Source: Opitutia bacterium (GTDB lineage: Bacteria > Verrucomicrobiota > Verrucomicrobiia > Opitutales > Opitutaceae). Taken from it: a DNA stretch of 64,000 nucleotides. The stretch is from the NCBI GenBank assembly GCA_016217545.1, contig JACRHT010000017.1, positions 1,116,001 through 1,180,000 on the forward strand, read 5' to 3'. Shown piece after piece: positions 54,157-63,987 of this stretch. The notes under the pieces were generated by a model, which saw nothing but the letters and a program-made list of their open reading frames with translations, was not told the origin of the DNA and did no database searches. Position numbers and translations under genes: made by a program. Position 1 is the first letter of the stretch. Every line of letters begins with the position of its first letter.

Positions 54157-55239
54157 CGCGGCATAGGCGGTCTTCCAGCGCACCCCGACCTCCTCGGCTC
54201 GCCAAGCCGAAGCGCGGATCGCCGCACGATCGAGGCGCTCCCACGCCCGAGTTTCCGCGATATCGCGAAGGCGTGCCGCCAGAGCCGACGCGTTGCCGGA
54301 CTCAAAGAGCCAGCCGTTGACGCCGGGGCGGATGAGATCGAGGGAACCGCCGCCCGCCGCCGCGAGCACGGGCACGCCCGCCGCCAGCGCTTCCTGCACG
54401 GCCATCGAAAAAGGCTCCTGATCCGAAGCGCACACGAGCACGTCGATCGACCGCAGCAACCGCGCTGTGTCCGTCTCCGCCGGCCGCCAATGCACGACCG
54501 GACCGCTCAGGGCGCGCAACTCGCCCGCGTAACCGCCATCGGGCTCCGCGCCGATGTGTTCGAACACAACAGCGCGATCACCGAGTTCGCGGAGCGCTTC
54601 CGGCACCAACTCCCAACGCTTCCACCGCACCCGCGCGCCCGCACCGCCGAGACGCAGCACGCCCGGCACCGGCGCAGCAGGCGCGAGATCGAACCATCGA
54701 CGCGTCACGCCGCCCGGCAGGCATTGCCCCCAACCTTCACCCGAGACGCCATAATAGCGCCGCATCGCGGGACTCAGCCACCACAGCCGCGCGCCCAAGC
54801 GCTGCGCCGCCCAGCGATAGAACCAACGGTGCCGCCCGTAGCAATGGACGCTCGCCACGACGCGCCGCTCGCCCCACGCGTGCAGCCACAAGGCGACGAG
54901 CAACCCCGCGCGCGAATGCCCGTGAAAAATCCGCCCCGGCTCCGCGCGCAGCCACGCCTGCACCTCGCGCGCCGCACGACGCGCACGCCAGAGATTCAGC
55001 GGCGAAATCTTCTCGCCGGCGAGTGGAGCGAACTCCGCCTGCGGCAGCGCCGGCGTGCGCGACTGCCGCGCCTCACGGTTCAGACCCAGCACGCTGTGGA
55101 ACTGCGCTTCCTCCGCCAAGGCGCGGACGACGGACACGATGCCGCCCGCATCGTCATCGTAGCCGACGTAATGAAGCACCTCCGGAGACTGGCCAGCGCG
55201 AGCGATCAACGCCGGGCGATATTCTGGCTTCAGCCCCAC
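54148..55239 (-). CDS. GT4-family glycosyltransferase
   Basis: A 363-residue GT-B enzyme of the EPS locus. The N-terminal domain has HYVGYDDDAGGIVSVVRALA and RIFHGHSRAGLLVALWLHAW. The C-terminal domain has DVLVCASDQEPFSMAVQEAL (E-x7-E) and AGVPVLAAAGGGSLDLI. The pattern resembles amylovoran/colanic-type transferases. It starts at GTG 55239, 35 bp from the divergent flippase gene, so the two share a very small promoter region. Confidence 0.85.
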   Translation of the reverse strand: MGLKPEYRPALIARAGQSPEVLHYVGYDDDAGGIVSVVRALAEEAQFHSVLGLNREARQSRTPALPQAEFAPLAGEKISPLNLWRARRAAREVQAWLRAEPGRIFHGHSRAGLLVALWLHAWGERRVVASVHCYGRHRWFYRWAAQRLGARLWWLSPAMRRYYGVSGEGWGQCLPGGVTRRWFDLAPAAPVPGVLRLGGAGARVRWKRWELVPEALRELGDRAVVFEHIGAEPDGGYAGELRALSGPVVHWRPAETDTARLLRSIDVLVCASDQEPFSMAVQEALAAGVPVLAAAGGGSLDLIRPGVNGWLFESGNASALAARLRDIAETRAWERLDRAAIRASAWRAEEVGVRWKTAYAALA

Positions 55240-55274
55240 GGCGCAATGCGCATATTCGCCCGACCGACTCCCTC

Positions 55275-56534
55275 ATGCCGCGCCTTCCGGAAGATTTCCG
55301 CCAACGTCTGCTTCCGATCGCGCTTTCGCAGGGTGTCGGCGTGTTGTGCGGCGTCATTGGCGTTCGGGTTGCCACGCAGCTCGTGCCGCCCGCGCTCTAC
55401 GGCCAATATGGCGTCCTGCTCTCGTTCGCCCCCCTTGGGCAATGGGTCGTGCACGCCGGTTTGGTGCGGTATGTGAATCGTCACTGGGCCGCGATGCCGG
55501 AGCGCTCGTCCGGCGCCGCCGCGCTCGTCGCGCTGGCCGTGCGGCGGTTGCCGTGGCTGCTGCTCGCCTGCGGGATCGCCGCGCTCTCGCTCGACGCGTG
55601 GAGCTGGGGCACCGCCACAGCCCTGCTGTTCGGCACCGCCGCGTTCCTGAGTTTCGGTGCATTCGCACAAGCGGCGCTGCAGGCCGATCGCTCTCACTGG
55701 CGCGATTTGGCGGCGAACACCGCGCTCGGCGTCACGCGCACTTTCCTGCCGTTGCTGCTTTTCGCCGCCACCGGCGTGGCGGTCGCGCTGCCTGCCGGAC
55801 TGCTGTTGAGCGCCTTGAGTTTCGCCGCGGTGGCCGCGCTCGTGCTCGGGGTGATGCCGCGCCGGAGCGGACCGATGCTCGCACTGCCGCCGGCATACGT
55901 GGGAGCGCTGTTTCCGTTGCTCGCGCTGTCGGGATGGGCGCTGACCGGTGTGACGCGCTGGGTGGCGGCCGGTTTTCTGGCGTCGGAGACAGCGGGCTAT
56001 TTCACTCTCGCGAACAACGTCGGCGCAATCCTGCCGGGCGTCTTCGTCGCCATCGCCATCCAATACGCCCAACCGGGCTGGTTCGCCCAACCGCATGCGA
56101 CGATGGACGAGCGACGCGCGCTCCTGCGCCAAGTCGATCGCATGGCCGCGAAGTTCGTGATCGTGACGTTGATCGCTCTCGGCGCGCTTCATCTCGTCGC
56201 GCCCTGGCTCGTCGGCCCGCTCATTCATGAGAAATTCCGGCCGGCGATCGGCTACCTGTTTCCCGCCGGCTGCTTCGCGGTCGCGACCGCCACCGCCGCG
56301 TTTTATCAATCGCTGCTGCTGGCCGTGCGACGCGAGGATCGAATCGGCGGGATCGAAGTGGCCTTCTCGATCGGCCTGCTGGCGGCCGGCGCCGTCGCGG
56401 GCTGGGCCGGCGAGGCGTGGTTTCGCGCGTGGCTGATCGCCGCGCCGGCGTGGCCGTGGCTGTGCTACCGCACGCTCGCGCGACGCGCGTTGCTCAAGCC
56501 GGATGCACCCGCAGCGCCCGCACCGGGCCTTTGA
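55275..56534 (+). CDS. Polysaccharide flippase (Wzx-like, MOP superfamily)
   Basis: A 419-residue protein with about 12 membrane segments. The N-terminal region VGVLCGVIGVRVATQLVPPA with the LYGQYGVLLSFAPLGQW block is typical of oligosaccharide flippases, as are later SETAGYFTLANNVGAILPG repeats. It would move lipid-linked repeat units across the inner membrane. ATG 55275 is preferred; the open frame to 55023 is antisense to the GT4 gene. Its 3' end overlaps the convergent GT2 gene by 41 bp. Confidence 0.82.
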   Translation: MPRLPEDFRQRLLPIALSQGVGVLCGVIGVRVATQLVPPALYGQYGVLLSFAPLGQWVVHAGLVRYVNRHWAAMPERSSGAAALVALAVRRLPWLLLACGIAALSLDAWSWGTATALLFGTAAFLSFGAFAQAALQADRSHWRDLAANTALGVTRTFLPLLLFAATGVAVALPAGLLLSALSFAAVAALVLGVMPRRSGPMLALPPAYVGALFPLLALSGWALTGVTRWVAAGFLASETAGYFTLANNVGAILPGVFVAIAIQYAQPGWFAQPHATMDERRALLRQVDRMAAKFVIVTLIALGALHLVAPWLVGPLIHEKFRPAIGYLFPAGCFAVATATAAFYQSLLLAVRREDRIGGIEVAFSIGLLAAGAVAGWAGEAWFRAWLIAAPAWPWLCYRTLARRALLKPDAPAAPAPGL

Positions 56535-57468
56535 AGAATAGCGCGGCGACCGTGCTTCGCTCGGCGGCGGGCGCGTTGCGCCACGCCTGGAACGCGAGCC
56601 GCAGCGCGGCCGCGACCGCTCGCGGACTTCGGTCGGATGCGAGCGAGCGCCGCGCGAGATAACCAGCCGGCGCGGCGAAATTCTCCGCGAGCGCCTGCGC
56701 CGCGACCGCCCGCGCGTGTTCGGCGGGCGGGATGTTCTCCGCGAGCGGCGGCAGCGGCCCTTCCTCGCTGCGCCCGGCGCGACGGCGCGCGGCCAGCAAG
56801 GCGATCGCGTGCCGGCTCTGCGCGATGAGCGTCGCATAGCGCTGGGTGGTCTGCGTCCCGTGCCAACGGTAGTGCAGCAGCGGCTCGGGCAGCACGGCGG
56901 CGCGCCAGCGCTCGCACACCCGCGCCTGAAAATCGAGGTCGCCCGCGTAGCGAAACTCCCGCCGCCACGGCGTCGCGACAAACAGCTCCCGCCGGCCCAT
57001 GGCCAACGGGTTGATGAAGGGCGCGGCGTATTGCGAATAGCGGAGGAATTCCGCGCTGTCGTGCAGCGTGAAGAGCCGCCGGCCGAGCGGTTGGCCGGCC
57101 TCGTCGATCATCTCCGCCAGCGCGGACACGATCCCGAGCGACGGATCGCGGCGCAGGGCGGCGACCTGTCGCTCGAATCGCGTCGGATAGGAAAGATCGT
57201 CCCAGTCGTGAAACGCGATGAACTCCCCGCGCGCCGCGGCGACGCCGGCGTTCGTCGCCACGCCGATGCCTTCGTCGCGCGGGAGCCGCACCCACACCAG
57301 GCGCGGATCGCGGCCGGCCGGGCCGAGCTGTTCCGGCGTCGCGCCCGCGCCGTTGTCGACCAGCACGAGTTCGAAGTCCGACCACGTTTGCGCGAGCACA
57401 CTCGCGATCGCCGACGGCAGATGGGGCGAGACGCGGTGGAAAACGAGCACGACGGACACAACGGGCAT
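56494..57468 (-). CDS. GT2-family glycosyltransferase
   Basis: A 324-residue GT-A enzyme. MPVVSVVLVFHRVSPHLPSA begins the nucleotide-binding fold; EFIAFHDWDDLSYPTRFERQ holds the DxD metal site (DWDD, about 91-94). A later EFRYAGDLDFQARVCERW is typical of GT2. The C-terminal 80 residues are Ala/Arg-rich helices. ATG 57468 is chosen since the frame above lacks conserved residues. It is divergent from the ligase-like gene by 104 bp and overlaps the flippase 3' end. Confidence 0.85.
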   Translation of the reverse strand: MPVVSVVLVFHRVSPHLPSAIASVLAQTWSDFELVLVDNGAGATPEQLGPAGRDPRLVWVRLPRDEGIGVATNAGVAAARGEFIAFHDWDDLSYPTRFERQVAALRRDPSLGIVSALAEMIDEAGQPLGRRLFTLHDSAEFLRYSQYAAPFINPLAMGRRELFVATPWRREFRYAGDLDFQARVCERWRAAVLPEPLLHYRWHGTQTTQRYATLIAQSRHAIALLAARRRAGRSEEGPLPPLAENIPPAEHARAVAAQALAENFAAPAGYLARRSLASDRSPRAVAAALRLAFQAWRNAPAAERSTVAALFFKGPVRALRVHPA

Positions 57469-57572
57469 GCGGCGGCATTGTGCGGTTGGCCGAAGGACGG
57501 AGGCAAGTGGGTTCAAGTTTCTCCGAGATTGCAGCGGACTTGGCGTGCTCTTCACTGGCGGCGCCCCTGGCG

Positions 57573-59012
57573 ATGAACCCGCAGTTGAAAAACTTCCTGA
57601 TCGTGCTCGCGGCGTGCCTCGTCGCGATGTTCCTCGGGTGGAAGCTCGCGGAGGGCGAACACTTGTGGCCGGCGTTGGCCACGATCGTCGCCGGTGTCGC
57701 CGCGATCAACCGGCTCACCGGCCTGAGCGGCGACGTGGTTTTCCTCGGTGTCGTCGTCGCCGGATACATCGTGGGCAACCGCGGTTTCGCCCAGCTCCCG
57801 GTGCTCGGCAGTTTTCCGCTGCTGCCCGCGGAAGCCGCGTTGCTCGTCGCCGGCGCGTGGCGGGCCGTGGTGTGCGCGTTCGAACGCCGGTTGCCGGTCC
57901 GGCGCGACGGGTTGAACCGGCTGGTGCTGCTGTGGATGGTGGTGGGCACGGCGCGCGTGCTCTTCGACCTGCCGGAATACCGTTTTCTCGCCGTGCGCGA
58001 CTACGCGATGGTTTACTACGCGGCGTTCTTCTTCATCGCGCAGCAAATGGCGGAGGACGCGAAGGCGCGGCGCTATCTGATCGGCGCGCTGGTGGTGGCG
58101 CTCGCCTTGCTGGTGCCGATCGGTCCGGCCTACGAGGCGTTTCCGGGGGTTTTCTGGTCGCTGGTGAGCGTCGGCGGAGCGCCGCTCATCTACTTCAAGG
58201 GCGACCTGCTGAACACGTTCCTCGGCGTCGCGGCGCTGCTGGTTTTTGTGGCGACGCCGCGCGCCGGCCGGAAATACGTGCTGCCGGTCACGGCCGCGGT
58301 TTTCGCGTATGTGTTGTTCGGCAACAATCGCGCCTCGGCACTGGCGCTGCTGGCGGCGGCGGGGCTGTTCGCCGCGGCGCGCCGGTGGCAATTTCCCGTC
58401 TGGCATTTCGGCGCGGCGGCGCTCGCCGGTGTGCTGGTGATCGGTGCTGCGCTGTTCACCGACAACGACTGGGCGCAGCGCAAGCTCGCCGGGGTCGGCG
58501 ACCGTGTGGCCTCGGTGATCGATCCGGGCGGCGTGCGCGCGTATCGCAGCGAGGAGAGCGGAAACAAAGGCGACAACAACCGCTTCCGGCTAGTCTGGTG
58601 GCAAACGGTGGCGCGCGAGACGGTGGCGGCGAACCCGGTCTTCGGGCTCGGCTTCGGCTACGATCTGGCGGGCGGATTCGTGCGCGAGTATGCGCCGGAT
58701 CTCGCCGACGAGTTCAGCACGCGCAGTCCGCACAATATGTTCATGACCGCTTTCGGGCGCATGGGATTGGTGGGCGCGGCGATCTGGGCGGGCATTTTTC
58801 TCCTGATCATCAGGCGCACGTGGCGGGCGCTCCGCGCCGACAACGAAATGCGCGCGGCGTTGTGGACGGCGGCCACCATGATCCTGGTCAGTTCGCTCTT
58901 CGGTGTGGTGCTTGAAGGGCCAATGGGCGCCGTGCCGTTCTGGGTGTTGCTGGGGTTGGCCAGCGACGAGCCCGAGCCGGAGACGCCGGAAACGGCGAGC
59001 GGAAAGCCGTGA
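57573..59012 (+). CDS. O-antigen ligase / Wzy-like polymerase
   Basis: A 479-residue protein with about 12 membrane helices and a large periplasmic loop (about 330-395) containing NNRFRLVWWQTVARETVAANPVFGLGFGYD and STRSPHNMFMTAFGRMGL (excerpted motifs: GLGFGYD, SPHNMFM). The W-x-x-x-x near GxGxG and the PHN block are the Wzy_C signature of the O-antigen ligase family. It either polymerises or ligates the polysaccharide made by this locus. ATG 57573 opens the first helix. The stop overlaps the methyltransferase start (GTGA). Confidence 0.83.
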   Translation: MNPQLKNFLIVLAACLVAMFLGWKLAEGEHLWPALATIVAGVAAINRLTGLSGDVVFLGVVVAGYIVGNRGFAQLPVLGSFPLLPAEAALLVAGAWRAVVCAFERRLPVRRDGLNRLVLLWMVVGTARVLFDLPEYRFLAVRDYAMVYYAAFFFIAQQMAEDAKARRYLIGALVVALALLVPIGPAYEAFPGVFWSLVSVGGAPLIYFKGDLLNTFLGVAALLVFVATPRAGRKYVLPVTAAVFAYVLFGNNRASALALLAAAGLFAAARRWQFPVWHFGAAALAGVLVIGAALFTDNDWAQRKLAGVGDRVASVIDPGGVRAYRSEESGNKGDNNRFRLVWWQTVARETVAANPVFGLGFGYDLAGGFVREYAPDLADEFSTRSPHNMFMTAFGRMGLVGAAIWAGIFLLIIRRTWRALRADNEMRAALWTAATMILVSSLFGVVLEGPMGAVPFWVLLGLASDEPEPETPETASGKP

Positions 59013-59641
59013 AGCTCATCCATCGCATCTACGGCGCGGTTTCGCCGCTTTTCCGGCGGCGGCGATTGCGTTGGATGCAACGAGAGCTCGCGCTGCGGGA
59101 TGGCGCGCGCCTGCTCGATGTCGGCGGGTATCCCTGGTGTTGGCCGCCCGGCGCGACGGCGGCGCGGGTCACGTTGCTGAACCGCGCATTTCCGGACGGC
59201 ACGGCAGCGCAGGGCTTCACCTACATGACGGGGGATGGCTGCGCGCTGCCGTTCGGCGATGGCGAGTTTGACGCGGTTTTCTCCAACAGCGTCATCGAGC
59301 ACGTCGGCACGTGGGAGCGCCAACAGGCCTTCGCCCGCGAGGCGCGGCGCGTGGGCCGGCGGTTGTGGGTGCAGACGCCGGCACGCGAGTTCTTCGTGGA
59401 GCCGCACCTGCTCGCGCCGTTCGTGCACTGGCTGCCGCGCCGGATGCAGCGCGGCTTGCTGCGCTGGTTCACGCCGTGGGGCTGGCTGACGCGGCCGACG
59501 CCGGCCGACGTGGATGCGTTTCTCGCCGAAGTGCGACTGCTCACGCGCGCGGAGATGCGGGAGCTGTTTCCCGACTGCGAAATCTTGACCGAACGCTTTC
59601 TCGGGCTGCCGAAAAGCTACATCGCGGTGCGCCGCCGCTGA
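59009..59641 (+). CDS. Class I SAM-dependent methyltransferase
   Basis: A 210-residue Methyltransf_11-type enzyme. Motif I is ARLLDVGGYPWCW (a slightly atypical glycine loop). It is followed by TGDGCALPFGDGEFDAVFSN (motifs II/III) and IEHVGTWERQQAFAREARRV. It begins at GTG 59009, overlapping the ligase stop by 4 bp, so it is translationally coupled. It probably O-methylates a sugar of the exported polysaccharide, but the acceptor cannot be read from the sequence. Confidence 0.82.
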   Translation: MKLIHRIYGAVSPLFRRRRLRWMQRELALRDGARLLDVGGYPWCWPPGATAARVTLLNRAFPDGTAAQGFTYMTGDGCALPFGDGEFDAVFSNSVIEHVGTWERQQAFAREARRVGRRLWVQTPAREFFVEPHLLAPFVHWLPRRMQRGLLRWFTPWGWLTRPTPADVDAFLAEVRLLTRAEMRELFPDCEILTERFLGLPKSYIAVRRR

Positions 59642-59711
59642 CGCGGCGCGCGGAAGATCGATTGCGCCATTGCGCGCGCGAGGGCGGCGCGTTTAATCGC
59701 GGCTCTTCCTC

Positions 59712-60947
59712 GTGAGAATCGCCCGCGTCACCGACCTCGCCCAGTTCTTCAAGCTCACCACGCGTGAGCGGTCGGACTGGATCAACCCCACCTGCATGGG
59801 GCTGCTGTCGACGTTCGGCGTGTTCTTCATCTATAGTGCGCAGGTCGCGAACGACGGCGACCAGTGGATGAAGCAGCTGTTCTACCTGCTGTTGGGCGGG
59901 ATCATTTATGTCGGCACGTCGCTGCTGGATTACCGGCTGTGGCTGAAATACGCGCATTGGGTCTACTTCGCGGCATTGGTCGCGCTGGCGCTCGTGCTCA
60001 TCCCGGGCATCGGCACAACGCACGGCATGGGCGCGCGGCGCTGGATCGAGTTGCCGGGCTGGTCGTTTCAGCCGTCGGAAGTGGGCAAGATCGCGGTGCT
60101 GTTCGTCACGGCTTCCATCCTGACCGGCAACCGTTTGGGCACGGTGCGCGACTCGCTGCAGGTGCTGATCAAGTTAGCCCTTGCGGTGGGTATACCCATG
60201 TTGTTCATAGTCGCGGAACCCGACCTCGGCAGCGCTCTCGCGATCGCGCCCATGGTCTTCGCTATGCTTTTCGTCTCCAACCTCTCGCTGCGTTTTTTTG
60301 CCGGGGCGTTGGCCGTGTTCGCGTTGCTCATCGGCGCCGTCGCGCTGGATGTGGCGAAATACGCGAACTACATGGACGAAAATGGGTTGGATTTTAACAA
60401 CGACCGCGGCGCCTACGAGAAATCCACTTGGGCGCGCCTGCCGCTGAAGGACTACCAGCGCAACCGCGTGCTGGCGTTCTGGAATCCCGATCAATTCGAC
60501 CGCACCGGCATCGGCTGGAACCAGGTGCAGTCACGCATCTCGGTCGGCTCCGGCGGCTTGGTCGGCAAAGGCTGGACCGAGGGCACGCAGGCGAAGCTCG
60601 GCTATCTGCCGCGCGCGGTCGCGCATAACGATTTTATCTTCTCCGTCATCGCGGAGGAGAAAGGTTTCCTGGGAAGCATTGCCGTCATCGGCTTGTTCGG
60701 AGTGTTGTTGTGGAACGGGGTCCGCATTGCCGGCCTCGCCCGCGACCGCTTCGGGATGCTGCTCGTCATCGGCGTTACCGCGCTGCTGTGCGTGCACATC
60801 TTTGTGAACATCGCCATGACCGTCGGCCTCGTGCCGGTGAAAGGCATCCCGCTTCCCTTCATCAGCTACGGCGGCACCTTTGTGCTCAGCTGCTGCTTGC
60901 TGCAAGGACTGGTCCAAAGCGTCTATCGATTCCGGAGGGACTTTTGA
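59712..60947 (+). CDS. rodA: Rod-shape peptidoglycan glycosyltransferase RodA (SEDS family)
   Basis: A 411-residue SEDS polymerase with ten membrane segments. Motifs: GARRWIELPGWSFQPSEVGK, FIVAEPDLGSALAIAP (catalytic Asp), the long extracellular loop around LPLKDYQRNRVLAFWNP, and GIPLPFISYGGTFVLSCCLL. It polymerises lipid II during elongation with a class B PBP. The gene starts with GTG 59712. The extracellular loop has an extra MDENGLDFNNDRGAYEK insertion compared with E. coli RodA (370). RNase E/G follows 108 bp downstream, an arrangement often seen in mre/rod clusters. Confidence 0.92.
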   Translation: MRIARVTDLAQFFKLTTRERSDWINPTCMGLLSTFGVFFIYSAQVANDGDQWMKQLFYLLLGGIIYVGTSLLDYRLWLKYAHWVYFAALVALALVLIPGIGTTHGMGARRWIELPGWSFQPSEVGKIAVLFVTASILTGNRLGTVRDSLQVLIKLALAVGIPMLFIVAEPDLGSALAIAPMVFAMLFVSNLSLRFFAGALAVFALLIGAVALDVAKYANYMDENGLDFNNDRGAYEKSTWARLPLKDYQRNRVLAFWNPDQFDRTGIGWNQVQSRISVGSGGLVGKGWTEGTQAKLGYLPRAVAHNDFIFSVIAEEKGFLGSIAVIGLFGVLLWNGVRIAGLARDRFGMLLVIGVTALLCVHIFVNIAMTVGLVPVKGIPLPFISYGGTFVLSCCLLQGLVQSVYRFRRDF

Positions 60948-61055
60948 TGTCAGCCTCCCCCGATATTGACCGCTTTGCCGGAATCTCCTGCGCGCAGCCG
61001 TCCCCCACCGAGGCGTCCGCCGACGTCAACCACACCCCACGGCACACGCCACACC

Positions 61056-62810
61056 ATGAACGATCAGCCCACACCAATGGGCGCCCCGGAAGATACCCGG
61101 GACGCCGCCGCTCGCCATGAAGAGGAGCTCCAGCAGCCTCCGCCTCTGAAAAACAGCGAACCGGTCACGTCCGCCCAACTTAACGCCGAAGCCAAGGAAC
61201 GCTCCACGCAGCGCCCGCTCCTCCAAAAGATCCTCAGCATCTTCCAAAAGGAAAAAGCGACCTTCCGCGAACTCGTCATCAACTCCGAACCCCTCGAGAA
61301 GCGCGTCGCGCTCCTCGTGAACGGCGTCCTCGATCGCTTCGAAATCGAGCGCGAGTCCGACAACCGCATGGTCGGCGGCATCTACAAGGGCCGCATCAAG
61401 AACCTCGACCCCGGCCTCAAGGCCGCGTTCGTCGACATCGGTTACTCGAAGAACGCCTTCCTCCACTACTGGGACATGCTCCCCGCCGCCGCCGACTCGT
61501 CGGTCGAAGTCGTGCGCGTGAACAAGAAGAAGAACGCCGAGCCGCGCAAAACCGAGCCGACGGTCAAAGACATCCCGAACCTCTATCCTCCGGGCAGCGA
61601 GATCGTCATCCAGGTCACCAAGGGCCCCATCGGCACCAAGGGCCCGCGCACGACGACCAACCTCTCCATCCCCGGCCGCTACCTGATCCTCACGCCGTTC
61701 TCCGACGGCTGCGGCATCTCCCGCAAAATCGAGGACCAGGCCGAGCGTAAGCGCCTCAAGACGCTCATCAACGAGCTCACGATCCCCGAAGGCATGGGCG
61801 TCATCGTCCGCACCGCCGGCGAGGGCAAGAAAGCCCGCTACTTCGTCCGCGATCTCCACCTGCTCCTCAAGAAGTGGGAAGAGATTCAGCGCAAGATGGA
61901 GAACGACCGCGCCCCCGCGTGCCTCTACCAGGAGCCCGACATCGTCGAGCGCACCGTCCGCGACTTCCTCACCGAGGACATCGACCGCGTGCTCATCGAC
62001 AACGAGGCCGACTTCAAACGCACGCAGGACCTCGTCTCGCTCATCTCGTCGCGCTCACGCGGCAAGATCGCTTACTACAAGGACAGCATCCCGGTCTTCG
62101 AACGCTACAACATCGAGCGCCAGATCGAGCAGACCTTCCAGCGCCGCGTCACGCTGCCCTCCGGCGGCGAAATCGTCATCGACGAGACCGAGGCCCTCAT
62201 CGCCATCGACGTCAACACCGGCTCCCACAAGAGCCGCAGCGGCGACGAGAAGAACACGATCTTCCAGGTGAACATGGAAGCGGCCGCCGAAATGGCGCGC
62301 CAGATCCGGCTCCGCAACATCGGCGGCCTGATCATCATGGACTTCATCGACATGAAGGAGCGCCGCCACCGCCAATCGGTCTACGACAAGATGGTGGAGC
62401 TCATGTCGGAAGACAAAGCCAAGACCCACATCCTGCCCATCTCGCAGCTCGGCATCATGCAGATGACGCGCCAGCGCCAGCAGGAGTCGCTCTCGGCCAA
62501 TATCTACACCGGCTGCCCGTATTGCCACGGCCGCGGCATCGTGAAGAGCGCGACTACTATGTCCGTCGAACTCCAGCGCCGCCTCTCGTCCGTCGCGCGC
62601 CGTCTGCAGAATCGCAAGGACAACAAGGAGTATTCGCTCCGCGTGCACGTCCACCCGTCGATCCTCGAACGCCTCCGCGCCGAAGACGCCGACCTGCTCG
62701 TGCGCATGGAGAAATTGTTCGGAGTGAAACTGGCCTTCCGCGCCGACCCGAACTACCACGTCGAGAACTTCAAAATCATCAACGCGCTCACGAACGAAGA
62801 GTATCGCTGA
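61056..62810 (+). CDS. rng: Ribonuclease E/G family endoribonuclease
   Basis: A 584-residue RNase E/G. The N-terminal 65 residues are polar and poorly conserved. The S1 domain follows ([37 protein letters not shown]) with an insertion rich in Lys and Glu. The catalytic DNase I-like domain has [15 protein letters not shown] and [14 protein letters not shown] with the two Mg-binding Asp. The zinc link CPYCHGRG joins dimers. The long degradosome tail of E. coli RNase E is absent, so it is closer to RNase G in size. ATG 61056 is preferred over 60966. Confidence 0.92.
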   Translation: MNDQPTPMGAPEDTRDAAARHEEELQQPPPLKNSEPVTSAQLNAEAKERSTQRPLLQKILSIFQKEKATFRELVINSEPLEKRVALLVNGVLDRFEIERESDNRMVGGIYKGRIKNLDPGLKAAFVDIGYSKNAFLHYWDMLPAAADSSVEVVRVNKKKNAEPRKTEPTVKDIPNLYPPGSEIVIQVTKGPIGTKGPRTTTNLSIPGRYLILTPFSDGCGISRKIEDQAERKRLKTLINELTIPEGMGVIVRTAGEGKKARYFVRDLHLLLKKWEEIQRKMENDRAPACLYQEPDIVERTVRDFLTEDIDRVLIDNEADFKRTQDLVSLISSRSRGKIAYYKDSIPVFERYNIERQIEQTFQRRVTLPSGGEIVIDETEALIAIDVNTGSHKSRSGDEKNTIFQVNMEAAAEMARQIRLRNIGGLIIMDFIDMKERRHRQSVYDKMVELMSEDKAKTHILPISQLGIMQMTRQRQQESLSANIYTGCPYCHGRGIVKSATTMSVELQRRLSSVARRLQNRKDNKEYSLRVHVHPSILERLRAEDADLLVRMEKLFGVKLAFRADPNYHVENFKIINALTNEEYR

Positions 62811-62842
62811 GCAGTTCCCGCGAAAATCGCGTCCCCTTTCCG

Positions 62843-62877
62843 GCGCCGGCTCCTTGCGAGCCGGCGCTTTTCTTTTG
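62843..62877 (+). terminator. Strong intrinsic terminator after the RNase E/G gene
   Basis: A perfect 10-bp stem GCGCCGGCTC/GAGCCGGCGC (62843-62852, 62858-62867) with a CTTGC loop, followed by TTTTCTTTT. It ends the rodA-rng unit. Confidence 0.92.
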
Positions 62878-62943
62878 CTCGGATTGCACGCAGCACGAAT
62901 CGCTGCGCCGCGCCCGAGCCGAACCCCATCGCGCTGGGCGCAC

Positions 62944-63987
62944 CTACTTGACCGTCAGCGGGCGCACCTGCCGCGCCAGTTCCTCGCCGAACTTCCCGGC
63001 GTGGCTCCAAACCGCGAAATGTCCGCCGTGCTCGATTCGCACGAGTTCCTTCCGCGGCGCCTGAATCGTTTGGAAATACTCCTCCGCCAGCGCCAGCGGC
63101 GTCACGTGATCTTCCGTTCCTTGAAGCAGCACCACCGGCACCGCGAACTCCACGCCGAGCGTCGCGAGGTTCGTGCTGAGGATGTCGCGATACAATTCCC
63201 AGGTCGGCACGACCGCGAACCCGCGCATGCGATTCCATTCGTCGCCGAGCGAGTAGTTCGGCACCGGCGAGAGCAGGCTGCGCTGCAGCTCGATCATCGC
63301 TGCGGAGTCAGCGGCTGCCTGATAGCGTTCGGCGCATTGGAAGAAAGCGCCCGCCTGTTTCAGGTTCGAGAAAGGCGGCTGGCCAATCGCGGTCAACTCG
63401 CGGAGCGTTCGAACATCCTGCGCCGCCTTCGCGGAAGCGAGCAGGCGCTGGTATTCCATCGCGAGGCTGCGCGGCAAATCGGCGGCCTGACCCGTGCCGA
63501 CGAAAACAGAGAACAGCTCCGGGCGGCGCTTCACCATGTTCACCCCGAGGATTGAGCCGAACGAATGCCCGAGCAGCACGATCTTCTCCTTCCCGAGCCG
63601 GCGGCGAAGATGCTCCGTAACCTCGATGCCGTCTTGGGTCATGCGTTCGATCGTCATCGTCGGCGCGATGCCGGGACCGGTGGCGCCGAGTGTCTTGCCC
63701 GCGCCACGCTCGTCCCAGAGCACGACCGTGAAATCCTTTTCCCAACTCGCGAACAGGCGCGTCACCGGAATCCACGTGCCGCCCGGCCCGCCGTGCACGC
63801 AGAGCAACACGGGGTTGTCTCGATCCTGCCCGCGAATCTGGAGCCATTGCTTGATGCCGCCGATCTCGACGTAGCCAGCTTCGTCGATGCCGCGAGCAGT
63901 CGTAATGGCGAACGCCTTCTCGTTTGCGCGCTGACGAATGGTGCGCAGAGTGAACAAGGCCGTAAGACCGAGAACGAGGATCGCCAC
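62944..63987 (-). CDS. Alpha/beta hydrolase, proline-iminopeptidase-like (start possibly outside window)
   Basis: At least 347 residues, membrane-anchored by an N-terminal helix (AILVLGLTALFTL). The fold has the oxyanion HGGPGGTW, the nucleophile elbow LLGHSFGSILG, the acid GTEDHVTPLAL and the catalytic His in EHGGHFAVW. HGGPGG suggests the S33 proline iminopeptidase group. The frame opens at GTG 63987 but continues in phase to the window edge with hydrophobic codons (L-I-A-V), so the true start may be beyond 64000. Confidence 0.8.
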   Translation of the reverse strand: MAILVLGLTALFTLRTIRQRANEKAFAITTARGIDEAGYVEIGGIKQWLQIRGQDRDNPVLLCVHGGPGGTWIPVTRLFASWEKDFTVVLWDERGAGKTLGATGPGIAPTMTIERMTQDGIEVTEHLRRRLGKEKIVLLGHSFGSILGVNMVKRRPELFSVFVGTGQAADLPRSLAMEYQRLLASAKAAQDVRTLRELTAIGQPPFSNLKQAGAFFQCAERYQAAADSAAMIELQRSLLSPVPNYSLGDEWNRMRGFAVVPTWELYRDILSTNLATLGVEFAVPVVLLQGTEDHVTPLALAEEYFQTIQAPRKELVRIEHGGHFAVWSHAGKFGEELARQVRPLTVK

